This document shows, piece by piece, positions 17,821-25,281 of a stretch of DNA of 64,000 nucleotides. Location of the stretch: NCBI RefSeq assembly GCF_040451425.1, contig NZ_CP144374.1, positions 1,714,501-1,778,500 of the forward strand, in the 5' to 3' direction. Position numbers and translations under genes: made by a program. Source of the stretch: Thermodesulfovibrio sp. 3462-1 (lineage in GTDB: Bacteria; Nitrospirota; Thermodesulfovibrionia; Thermodesulfovibrionales; Thermodesulfovibrionaceae). Below the pieces are notes generated by a model, which made no database searches, was not told where the DNA came from, and saw only the letters and a list, made by a program, of their open reading frames with translations. The first letter of the stretch is position 1; each line of letters starts with the position of its first letter.

Positions 17821-18479
17821 TAGCTCCTTAGAGTAGAAATCATGCCATTTTTAAGAAGATAGACTTTATCAGTTGCTTGTTCTATAAAATCCTTATCGTG
17901 TGAAACAACAACATAGGTCTTTGCATTATTTGTGAGATATTGAAGAAGTCTCTCTTTAGTTTTTTCATCAAGACCATTTGATGGCTCATCTAAAAGATAA
18001 CAGACAGGTCTCATTGCTATAACTGTTGCAAGTGCAACAAGTCTTTTTTCTCCTCCAGAAAGTTTATAGGTTAATCTATCTTCAAATCCATTTAACCCCA
18101 AAATTTCGCAGGTCTCCTTTACAATTTTTAATGCTTCTTGCTTTGATTTCCCAAGATTAAAAGGTCCAAAAGCTATATCTTCTTTTACTGTTGGACAGAA
18201 AAGCTGACTATCTGAATCCTGAAAAAGAAGTCCTATCTTTTGTCTTACTTCAATAAAATCTTTCTCTTTTTGCCTGACTGTCCCAAATATCTCAACTGTC
18301 CCAGAAAAAGGTTTTAACAATCCCATTATGATGTATAAAAGAGTTGTTTTACCTGAACCATTAGGTCCAATAAGACCAATTCTATCTTCTTCATAAACAT
18401 CAAAGTTTACATCCTTTAGCACAGCCCTTCCATCATAATTAAAATTAATATTCCTGAGTCTTATAATCGGCTCTTTCAT
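17817..18479 (-). CDS. cbiO: ECF-type nickel/cobalt transporter ATPase
   Basis: A 220-residue ABC ATPase, the energising A component of the metal ECF transporter. Walker A is GPNGSGKTT near residue 38, the signature LSGGEKRLVALATVIA near 140 and Walker B VCYLLDEPSNGLD near 160; the Q loop QDSDSQLFCPTV is typical of CbiO/NikO. It is slightly shorter than usual (lacking a C-terminal extension). It is last in the operon, about 30 bp after cbiQ, and ends against ffh. Confidence 0.93.
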   Translation of the reverse strand: MKEPIIRLRNINFNYDGRAVLKDVNFDVYEEDRIGLIGPNGSGKTTLLYIIMGLLKPFSGTVEIFGTVRQKEKDFIEVRQKIGLLFQDSDSQLFCPTVKEDIAFGPFNLGKSKQEALKIVKETCEILGLNGFEDRLTYKLSGGEKRLVALATVIAMRPVCYLLDEPSNGLDEKTKERLLQYLTNNAKTYVVVSHDKDFIEQATDKVYLLKNGMISTLRSY

Positions 18480-18508
18480 GTTTCTATCCCTATTGATGAT
18501 TTTTTAAA

Positions 18509-19252
18509 TTATGCCAAAACCAGAATTACAACAAACATAAAAATTGAAACAACACTGAATATTATATCAATTTTTCTTATTTGAAAATGCTCAAAAAGCG
18601 GAAAATATCCTTGAAAGCCTCTGCAAAGCATTGCCCTGTAAATCTCTTCTGCTCTTTCATAGCTTTTAATAAGCATTCCTCCAACAATGTAGGCATAGGT
18701 CCTGTAAGTGTGAAGCGTTGTTTTTGGAACAAAACCCCTGGCAAGCACAGCTCTTTTTATTTTTAAATATTCCTCATGGATAACTATAATGTAACGATAA
18801 AAAAGAAAGAAAACTGTCACAAGCTTTTTCGGAGCTTTAAGATGAAGCATTGCATGGGCTAAAGAATTAACAGAGGAAGTGCTAAGAAGTGTTATTGTTG
18901 CGATAATGATTGCATTAGATTTAAGTGTAATTGATAATGCATAAAAAATTCCTTCCTGGCTAATCTTTAACCCTGCGAATGAGAAATGACTATTGCCAGG
19001 ATAACTCAAAGGAACAAAAATCCAGATAAAAAGAATAAAAAAATTTGCCACACCAAGCCTTGAAAAAAGAGGCTTTATTCTTAATCGAGCAAGAAAAACA
19101 GAAAAAATAGAATAAAGCAAAAACAAAGATGGAGTTTTCAATCCTGAAGCAGTTGCACAGAGGATACTGAATATTGAAAAAACTATGATTTTTAATCTCG
19201 GATCTGCCTTATTTAAAAAAGAACTTCCCTCTGAAAACTCTTCAAGATGCAT
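18509..19252 (-). CDS. cbiQ: ECF-type nickel/cobalt transporter transmembrane T component
   Basis: A 247-residue membrane protein with several hydrophobic helices and the T-component coupling motifs ARGF (near residue 175) and CRGFQG (near 215), in RAVLARGFVPKTTLHTYRT and YRAMLCRGFQGYFPLF. It couples the ATPase to the substrate-binding CbiM subunit. Its first codons overlap the end of the NikL-like gene by 11 bp. Confidence 0.92.
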   Translation of the reverse strand: MHLEEFSEGSSFLNKADPRLKIIVFSIFSILCATASGLKTPSLFLLYSIFSVFLARLRIKPLFSRLGVANFFILFIWIFVPLSYPGNSHFSFAGLKISQEGIFYALSITLKSNAIIIATITLLSTSSVNSLAHAMLHLKAPKKLVTVFFLFYRYIIVIHEEYLKIKRAVLARGFVPKTTLHTYRTYAYIVGGMLIKSYERAEEIYRAMLCRGFQGYFPLFEHFQIRKIDIIFSVVSIFMFVVILVLA

Positions 19253-19844
19253 TTTTCTTTCTTTTAATAAACATTATTACTCCCCAGACCCCAAAGATAT
19301 ATCCTATTCCTCCAATTATGTCTCTTATACTGATTTTATCCAACTGTTTTCTCAAATCCATCATCTCACTTCTTAATCCCTGAAGCTTTGCTTCCATTGC
19401 TTCATCAATAATTTGTTTGAGTTCTTCTTTATTGATTGATGCTGAAGGAATCTGTTGTTTCTGAGTCTCTTTAACAGGTTCTTGCTTTTTTACTTCCTTT
19501 TTTTCAGGCTTTTCAACTGCCTCAAGGATGTATTCTGCTCTGTGACCTTCTCCAGCAGGAATTACTATTTTTAGTTCTCCAGTCTCTGAAGTTTTAAAAT
19601 TAAATCTTCCCTTTTCATCAGTAGTGGTCTCTGTAATTTTTTTACCTCTACTGTCATAAACCTCAACCTTAGAGTTTTTACAGGGCGAGCCATCAACAAA
19701 ATAGCACTCTCCAATTACTTTATCACCCTCCCTGTATGCATAGGCGCTCACCTTATGAGCATAAACATCGCTGGAAAGGAGAAGTTGTAAGCAAACAATT
19801 ATAAAAAAAAGACAAAAATATCCTGGATTGAGCAACTTTTTCAT
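19242..19844 (-). CDS. NikL/CbiL-like accessory component of the metal ECF transporter
   Basis: A 200-residue protein with a signal peptide (to about residue 29, ending VYA), an N-terminal transthyretin-like beta domain (VSAYAYREGDKVIGECYFVDG to about 110), a charged Lys/Glu/Gln linker, a coiled coil (about 140-172) and a C-terminal membrane helix (IGYIFGVWGVIMFI). This matches NikL-type extra components of nickel ECF systems, which replace CbiN. The presence of both this and a DUF4198 protein argues for nickel rather than cobalt. Confidence 0.8.
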   Translation of the reverse strand: MKKLLNPGYFCLFFIIVCLQLLLSSDVYAHKVSAYAYREGDKVIGECYFVDGSPCKNSKVEVYDSRGKKITETTTDEKGRFNFKTSETGELKIVIPAGEGHRAEYILEAVEKPEKKEVKKQEPVKETQKQQIPSASINKEELKQIIDEAMEAKLQGLRSEMMDLRKQLDKISIRDIIGGIGYIFGVWGVIMFIKRKKNAS

Positions 19845-20434
19845 CTCAATGCCTCCGGTTTTACTTTTTTAATATATAATACAACAAAACCCGTTATTAT
19901 TCCCTCCACCAAAGCAATTGGAAGATGCATTGTAAAAAGAGTTATAGCAACTCCCATAAAGCTTTTTTCAGTTTCAATTAAAGCCAGACTTACAAACACA
20001 GTACCAATAAGCACAGAAGATGCTCCACCAAGAGCTCCTCCAATAAAGGCAGTATTTCTACCTTTGTGTAACAACCTTCTAAAGACATAATATGATAGTA
20101 CTGCAGGCATTGCCATTGCAAAGGTGTTTACTCCAAGTGTTGTAAGTCCTCCAAATTGAAAAAGTAAAGCCTGCAAAACAAGTCCCACAAATATAGCAGG
20201 AAATGCTGCCCATCCAAGGAGCATTCCAACAAGCCCGTTTAAAACAAGATGAGCAGAGGTAGGACCTATGGGAATATGAATTAATGATGCAACAAAAAAA
20301 GCAGAAGAAAGGACAGCAACCTTTGGAATATCTTCATTTTTAATTTTTTTAAGCCCAAGAGTAAGCCCTATTAAAGACAAAACAGCGCCGGCAAGCAGAA
20401 CCGGCGCAGAAAGAACTCCTTCAGATATATGCAT
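19841..20434 (-). CDS. cbiM: ECF-type nickel/cobalt transporter substrate-binding subunit
   Basis: A 197-residue membrane S component. The N terminus MHISEGVLSAPVLL is diagnostic for CbiM/NikM: the amino group and the His2 side chain coordinate the metal, so the start is certain. HIPIGPTSAHLVLNGLVG near residue 53 carries further conserved metal-site histidines. It overlaps both the DUF4198 gene upstream (ATGA-like, 1 bp) and the NikL-like gene downstream (4 bp). The choice between nickel and cobalt is from neighbours. Confidence 0.93.
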   Translation of the reverse strand: MHISEGVLSAPVLLAGAVLSLIGLTLGLKKIKNEDIPKVAVLSSAFFVASLIHIPIGPTSAHLVLNGLVGMLLGWAAFPAIFVGLVLQALLFQFGGLTTLGVNTFAMAMPAVLSYYVFRRLLHKGRNTAFIGGALGGASSVLIGTVFVSLALIETEKSFMGVAITLFTMHLPIALVEGIITGFVVLYIKKVKPEALR

Positions 20435-21204
20435 TATTTCATCTCCCTTGCCTTAACCCAGATAATTCCACCAATCTCAACAGGATATTCTTTCCCATCT
20501 TTTTTAATCTTGTAAGGAGCATCAGTGAGTGCTGCAAATCCCCACCATCCAGCCTTAGGAATTGCATAGGTAAATACACCATTTGCATCAGCTTTTATAA
20601 CCTGTGTTATGTAAGGCTCCTTCGGTGCTTTAACCTTACCACCTTCATTAAAGTATTCAACCTCAACATCTGCAAAAGGCAGAGGCTTTCCATTAACTTT
20701 AACAATTCCCTGAAATACATTTCCAACCCAGAGCCCATAAGGTCTTGTAAGTGGAACAATCTCGATGGGAAGTCCAACTTCCTTATCCCATCCTTCTTCT
20801 TTTCCTAAAGCCTGAACAACAACCTTTGGATAGTGGGCTATGAATTTTTCCTCTGCTGGCTCCCAGTAAGGAACTGGTTCAAGATAAAATATGTAGTCTC
20901 CTGGACGCTTGATTGTAAAAGTTGTCTCCCATGCATTTTTGCCCTTTACTTTTTTGTTAACAAGGGTGCTTAGCAGATCAGTTTTTTCATCACCAAGCAT
21001 TACACCAAAAGCCTTTGGTTTTTCCATGTTAAGCCATTCTTGCTCAAAGGGATGCATGAAATATACTTTCAGTGTGATTTTTTTTGAGTCTTTCTCTCCG
21101 ATAATGTCATCAGATGGCATTATTACTCCAAAATGTGCCAATGCTGTGCCTGTAAGAAATAATACTGCAATGATGCTGATTAAAAGACTTTTAAACTTCT
21201 TCAT
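20434..21204 (-). CDS. DUF4198 (NikK-like) periplasmic protein
   Basis: A 256-residue exported protein with a signal peptide (to about residue 23, ...TGTALA) and immediately after it a histidine (HFGVIMPSDD). It has the DUF4198 pattern FMHPFEQEWLNMEKPKAFGVM, LVNKKVKGKNAWETTF, and PYGLWVGNVFQGIVKVNGKPLPFADVEVEYFN. DUF4198 proteins called NikK accompany nickel ECF transporters and are thought to bind or deliver the metal outside the membrane. It lies 15 bp after the porin-like gene. Confidence 0.87.
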   Translation of the reverse strand: MKKFKSLLISIIAVLFLTGTALAHFGVIMPSDDIIGEKDSKKITLKVYFMHPFEQEWLNMEKPKAFGVMLGDEKTDLLSTLVNKKVKGKNAWETTFTIKRPGDYIFYLEPVPYWEPAEEKFIAHYPKVVVQALGKEEGWDKEVGLPIEIVPLTRPYGLWVGNVFQGIVKVNGKPLPFADVEVEYFNEGGKVKAPKEPYITQVIKADANGVFTYAIPKAGWWGFAALTDAPYKIKKDGKEYPVEIGGIIWVKAREMK

Positions 21205-21219
21205 CTTAAACCTCCTCCT

Positions 21220-22341
21220 TTAAAAGTTAATGTTAAATCTTACTCCATATATATGTCCTGCTTTTGTGCCTTCTTGACGGGTTTTGTCCTGTATGTATTG
21301 ATAATCAAGGGTTATGTCAGAGCTTAAAAACTTATAAGCAAACAACTTAAACTTTACATAGGATTCAAATACTTGACTACGACTCAAATCCAGATTCTTT
21401 GATGGACTCTTTAAATATGCATAACCAACTCCCACTTCATCATCCTTTCTCCCCCACACTGATCCATTAAGATTTAATCCAAATGAAATCATTCTGTTGT
21501 AATCCACTGCTGCAGAGTCATCCTGCCATCCTGCACGGAGGAAAGCTCCAAGTGTGTCTTTTATTAGTTGTTGGTCAAAGGATACTCCAATCCCTCTTAA
21601 TGCCTTATATGCATCTGCATCCCAGTTTTCAAACTTCTTGTTTGTTGTATAGGCATAAAGCCTGTAGTTTCCCTCACCAAGTGAGCTTTCAACTTTGTAT
21701 CCAATCTGTGCACCTATCCAGTTATAGTTTTTTACATCCATATTTTCATTTTCATTTTTTGAACGCATTCCTACTAATCTTAAATGAAATCCACCTGCTT
21801 CAAATTCTGCTGCTACACCAGCATCATAGCTTGGTAAATTAGCTAAAGGATTATGAACCAGAGCTTCATTCATAAATTGATGTAATTCATCTGCTGCATA
21901 GGCATTGTCATCAATAAAAGCTGTTGAATCAATTATTCCTGCTGTTAGCTTAATGGACATATCTTTCTGAATTGGAAACTTATGAGAATACCACAACTCC
22001 TGTAAGTGATCCCTTGAATGACCATTAATATTTTGAAGATCAACAAATAAATCATCAGCATTGGGATTAAGCGTAAAAGGATAATCTCCTTTATGAAATC
22101 CGCTTCCTTTTGCAAAGCTTGCCCTTACAAAAAATTCATCGTTTTCAGTTGGTTTAAGGGATACATTAAAATCAATAACTGCAGAGCCACGATCCTTGTT
22201 TTCAACATTACCTTGAGCTTTGTTGAGCCATTGATAAACTGTTGTTGCTGAACCTGAAATTGATAGCCACTCTGTAATGTCAGCTGCATAAGTAAAAATA
22301 GGAAAAAGTAAAAAACTCAAAACAAATAAAACTTTTTTCAT
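21220..22341 (-). CDS. outer-membrane porin-like protein of the metal-uptake operon
   Basis: A 373-residue protein with a signal peptide (MKKVLFVLSFLLFPIFTYAA) and a sequence of alternating amphipathic strands ending in Phe (GVRFNINF), the mark of an outer-membrane beta-barrel. The composition and segments such as LQELWYSHKFP resemble carbohydrate-porin (OprB-like) barrels, but I cannot name the family firmly. As first gene of the nickel/cobalt ECF operon it may be the outer-membrane entry route for the metal or a metal chelate. The ATG has a strong site (AAGGAGGGG). Confidence 0.72.
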   Translation of the reverse strand: MKKVLFVLSFLLFPIFTYAADITEWLSISGSATTVYQWLNKAQGNVENKDRGSAVIDFNVSLKPTENDEFFVRASFAKGSGFHKGDYPFTLNPNADDLFVDLQNINGHSRDHLQELWYSHKFPIQKDMSIKLTAGIIDSTAFIDDNAYAADELHQFMNEALVHNPLANLPSYDAGVAAEFEAGGFHLRLVGMRSKNENENMDVKNYNWIGAQIGYKVESSLGEGNYRLYAYTTNKKFENWDADAYKALRGIGVSFDQQLIKDTLGAFLRAGWQDDSAAVDYNRMISFGLNLNGSVWGRKDDEVGVGYAYLKSPSKNLDLSRSQVFESYVKFKLFAYKFLSSDITLDYQYIQDKTRQEGTKAGHIYGVRFNINF

Positions 22342-22374
22342 GTCCCCTCCTTAAAAAATTTTTTTTAAATAAAA

Positions 22375-22430
22375 AAGCCACGAAAGCTTAAACTCAAGCT
22401 CTTCTGAGCTAAATTAAGCCTTCGTGGCTT
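22375..22430 (-). promoter_or_regulatory. terminator-like leader hairpin of the metal-uptake operon
   Basis: Read on the minus strand, AAGCCACGAA and a further GCTTAA pair with TTAAGC and TTCGTGGCTT; an inner AGCTC-AGAA-GAGCT stem caps it, and TTTTTTATTT follows. The expected transcription start is its first base. It thus resembles an intrinsic terminator placed between promoter and ribosome site, as in attenuators. I see no cobalamin or NiCo riboswitch consensus. The T-run is on the minus strand only, so it is not a terminator for plus-strand transcription. Confidence 0.6.
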
Positions 22431-22436
22431 GGAAAA

Positions 22437-22466
22437 ATGTTATCAAAATAGGAGATACAATGTCAA
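22437..22466 (-). promoter_or_regulatory. promoter of the metal-uptake operon
   Basis: On the minus strand TTGACA (22466-22461) and TAACAT (22442-22437) are separated by 18 bp. The start of transcription falls at about 22430, the base of the leader hairpin. Confidence 0.65.
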
Positions 22467-22531
22467 GAAAAATCTTGCAAAAATGTAAAAGGTATAATTA
22501 TTATAAAAAATTACAGCAACTGGAGGACAGA

Positions 22532-23881
22532 ATGAGAAGAATTTTACTTTCTGAAAAAGATTTACCAAGACAATGGTATAACATACAGGCTGATATGCCA
22601 AAGTTACCTCCTCCACCACTTAATCCAAAAACAAAGAAACCGATTTCTCCTGATGATTTAAAAATTATCTTTCCCGTGTCTCTTATTGAACAAGAAGTTA
22701 CTACTGAAAGATGGATAGATATTCCACAAGAGGTTTTAGATATATATGCAAGCTTTCGTCCAACCCCTCTTTATAGAGCAATTGGACTTGAAAAGGCTCT
22801 TAAGACTCCTGCAAGGATTTATTTTAAACATGAAGGTTTTGGCCCGGCAGGGAGTCATAAGACAAATACTTCAATACCTCAGGCTTACTACAATAAAATT
22901 GAAGGGATAAAAAGAATAGCCACAGAAACTGGTGCAGGTCAGTGGGGTTCTGCCCTTGCATTAGCAGGAGCATTAATGGGAATAGAGATTACCGTCTATA
23001 TGGTAAGAGTAAGCTATGATCAGAAACCGTACCGCAGAATAATGATGGAAACATGGGGAGCACAAGTTTATCCATCTCCCTCTGATAAAACTGAATCAGG
23101 AAGAAAAATTCTTCATGAAAATCCAGATCATCCTGGAACACTTGGAATTGCCATCTCAGAGGCAGTTGAAGATGCAGCAACCCATAAAGATACAAACTAT
23201 GCTCTTGGTTCAGTGCTAAATCATGTTTTGCTTCATCAAACAATTATAGGACTTGAATGCAAAAAACAGCTTGAAATTGTAGGAGACTATCCAGATATTG
23301 TAATTGGTTGCTGTGGAGGAGGAAGCAATCTCGGTGGTATAAGCTTTCCATTCCTTTATGATAAGATTCATGGGAAGGATTTAAGAGTTATTGCTGTAGA
23401 GCCGTCTTCGTGCCCTACACTTACAAAGGGCGAGTTCAGATATGATTATGGCGATACCGCAGGATTTACACCTTTTCTCATGATGTATACCCTCGGACAT
23501 GATTTTGTTCCTCCAGGAATTCATGCAGGAGGTTTAAGATATCATGGAGACGCTCCTCTCATAAGTCAGCTATATCACGATGGCCTGATTGAAGCACAGG
23601 CAGTAGGACAGACATCTGTCTTTGAATCTGCCATGCTTTTTGCAAGAAGCGAGGGAATTATTCCTGCTCCTGAAAGTGCTCATGCCATCAAGGTAGCAAT
23701 AGATGAAGCATTAAAAGCAAAGGAAGAAGGAAAAGAAAGAGTAATACTTTTCAATCTAAGCGGAATAGGATTTCTTGATCTTCCTTCTTATGAGGCATAT
23801 TTATCCGGGAGGCTTTCTGATTTTGAATATCCAGATGAAAAAATAAAGGAAGCTCTGAGAAAACTGCCTGAAATTTTTTGA
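22532..23881 (+). CDS. trpB2: TrpB2-type tryptophan synthase beta chain
   Basis: This PLP enzyme joins serine and indole to tryptophan. The protein has 449 residues, the longer TrpB2 type: [15 protein letters not shown] and [12 protein letters not shown] at the N terminus are TrpB2 hallmarks. The PLP lysine is in [11 protein letters not shown] and the phosphate loop is [11 protein letters not shown] near residue 260. I chose ATG 22532 because GGAGG lies 5 bases upstream; further ATGs upstream lack a ribosome site and lie close to the divergent promoter. No trpA or other trp gene is here, and TrpB2 often stands alone as an indole-salvage enzyme. Confidence 0.93.
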   Translation: MRRILLSEKDLPRQWYNIQADMPKLPPPPLNPKTKKPISPDDLKIIFPVSLIEQEVTTERWIDIPQEVLDIYASFRPTPLYRAIGLEKALKTPARIYFKHEGFGPAGSHKTNTSIPQAYYNKIEGIKRIATETGAGQWGSALALAGALMGIEITVYMVRVSYDQKPYRRIMMETWGAQVYPSPSDKTESGRKILHENPDHPGTLGIAISEAVEDAATHKDTNYALGSVLNHVLLHQTIIGLECKKQLEIVGDYPDIVIGCCGGGSNLGGISFPFLYDKIHGKDLRVIAVEPSSCPTLTKGEFRYDYGDTAGFTPFLMMYTLGHDFVPPGIHAGGLRYHGDAPLISQLYHDGLIEAQAVGQTSVFESAMLFARSEGIIPAPESAHAIKVAIDEALKAKEEGKERVILFNLSGIGFLDLPSYEAYLSGRLSDFEYPDEKIKEALRKLPEIF

Positions 23882-23905
23882 TTTCAACTGCTAAAATCAG
23901 GATAG

Positions 23906-23928
23906 TATTCTTCAGAGAATATTTAAAA
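23906..23928. terminator. weak hairpin between convergent genes
   Basis: TATTCT-TCAG-AGAATA followed by TTTAAAAAATC lies between the trpB2 stop and the glcD-like stop. The stem is short and AT-rich, so it is a weak candidate for termination of either gene. Confidence 0.3.
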
Positions 23929-25281
23929 AATCTTTCCTGGATTCATAAATCCCTTTGGATCAAAAATTCTTTTTATAGCCTGCATCAGTTCAATCTGTTT
24001 TTTTTCTAACTGAATATTAATATAAGGTTTTTTTGTTATGCCAATTCCATGTTCTCCTGAAATGGCTCCTCCCAGACTTACTACAAATTCAAAGATTTTT
24101 TTGACAAGTTCAAATCCTCGAGTTTTTTCCTCTTCATTGCCTTTTTCAACGAGAATGTTTACATGAATATTGCCATCTCCAGCATGACCAAAAGATATAA
24201 TTGGAATATTTGATTCATTTGAAAGCTGATTTAACTTTATAAATGTTTTTGAGAGACTGTCTAAAGGAACAACAATATCAATATTGATTTTTTCTTTGTC
24301 CTGCATCTTCAAAATACATGGTGAGATGCTTCTACGGGCTTTCCATAAATTTTCTCTTGCATAGTAGTCTGTGGCAATCTGCGTTTCTCCTTTAAGTTTT
24401 CTCGCAATATTAACAATTTTTTCTCCATCTCTTTTAATAGAGGTTATTTCTCCATCAAGTTCAACAAGAAGCAAAGCTTCCACCTGAGTGGGCAGCCCCA
24501 ATTCATAATTTTTTTCAATTAAGCTTAAACAGGAGCTGTCAAGAAATTCAAGGGTTCTTGGAACAATCCCTGAGCCAATGATTTTTGGAACAGCCTCTCC
24601 AGCAGAATCTATTGAATCAAAACTTATCAAAAGAGTAATTACTTCCTCTGGTTGTGGTAAAACCCTGAGTATTACTTTTGAAATTATTCCCAGTGTGCCT
24701 TCTGAACCAATAAAAAGCTCTTTTAATTCATATCCTGTAACTCTTTTAAGTGTTTTCCCACCTAATGTCAAAACTGCACCATTGGAAAGCACAACTTCAC
24801 ATCCCAGGCAATAGTTTCTTGTAACCCCGTATTTAACAGCTCGCGGACCACCAGCATTTGTTGCTACATTTCCACCAATTGTGCAGTAATCAAGAGATGC
24901 AGGATCCGGAGGATAAAAAAGTTCATGAATCATTAATTCTTTTTGAAGTTCTCCATTTATAACACCAGGTTCTACAATAGAAGTAAAATTTTTTTGATTT
25001 ATTTCCAGAACTTCTCTCATTTTTTCAAGGCTAATTATAATGCTTTTTGAATTAATAGGAATAACTCCTCCTGCCATGCCTGTTCCTGCACCTCGTGGTA
25101 GTATTTTTAACCCTTTATTTGTTGCCCATTTTACAATTTTTACAATTTCTTCAGTGCTTTTAGGCCAAGCAATAAGCTCTGGAAGGCTTCCCTTTGCATA
25201 GGAAGCATCATAGCTGTAGCATATAAGGTCTTCTTTTTCGTCGGATATTTCTATTCCTTCAATTAATGTTAAATCTTTCAT
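23923..25281 (-). CDS. FAD-linked 2-hydroxyacid dehydrogenase (GlcD/D-lactate dehydrogenase-like)
   Basis: A 452-residue flavoprotein of the vanillyl-alcohol-oxidase family. The FAD-binding PCMH domain (about residues 35-215) contains LPRGAGTGMAGGVIPI, EPGV and GGNVATNAGGPRAVKYG. The C-terminal domain carries FGHAGDGNIHVNI and GAISGEHGIGITKKPYI with the conserved substrate-site histidines. The likely substrate is glycolate, D-lactate or a similar 2-hydroxyacid; sequence alone does not decide. There is no iron-sulfur partner (GlcF/LldE type) adjacent. Its start overlaps the smc stop as ATGA, although the two proteins are functionally unrelated. Confidence 0.9.
   Translation of the reverse strand: MKDLTLIEGIEISDEKEDLICYSYDASYAKGSLPELIAWPKSTEEIVKIVKWATNKGLKILPRGAGTGMAGGVIPINSKSIIISLEKMREVLEINQKNFTSIVEPGVINGELQKELMIHELFYPPDPASLDYCTIGGNVATNAGGPRAVKYGVTRNYCLGCEVVLSNGAVLTLGGKTLKRVTGYELKELFIGSEGTLGIISKVILRVLPQPEEVITLLISFDSIDSAGEAVPKIIGSGIVPRTLEFLDSSCLSLIEKNYELGLPTQVEALLLVELDGEITSIKRDGEKIVNIARKLKGETQIATDYYARENLWKARRSISPCILKMQDKEKINIDIVVPLDSLSKTFIKLNQLSNESNIPIISFGHAGDGNIHVNILVEKGNEEEKTRGFELVKKIFEFVVSLGGAISGEHGIGITKKPYINIQLEKKQIELMQAIKRIFDPKGFMNPGKIF

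Noticed and set aside
21483-21842. Open frame of 119 codons on the plus strand
   Set aside because: It is antisense to the porin-like gene; its Leu/His/Ser-rich sequence is a shadow of the barrel codons.
22342-22531. Cobalamin or NiCo riboswitch before the metal-uptake operon
   Set aside because: The leader is under 100 nt and is filled by one hairpin; no B12-box or NiCo core sequence was found. It is reported instead as an unexplained hairpin.
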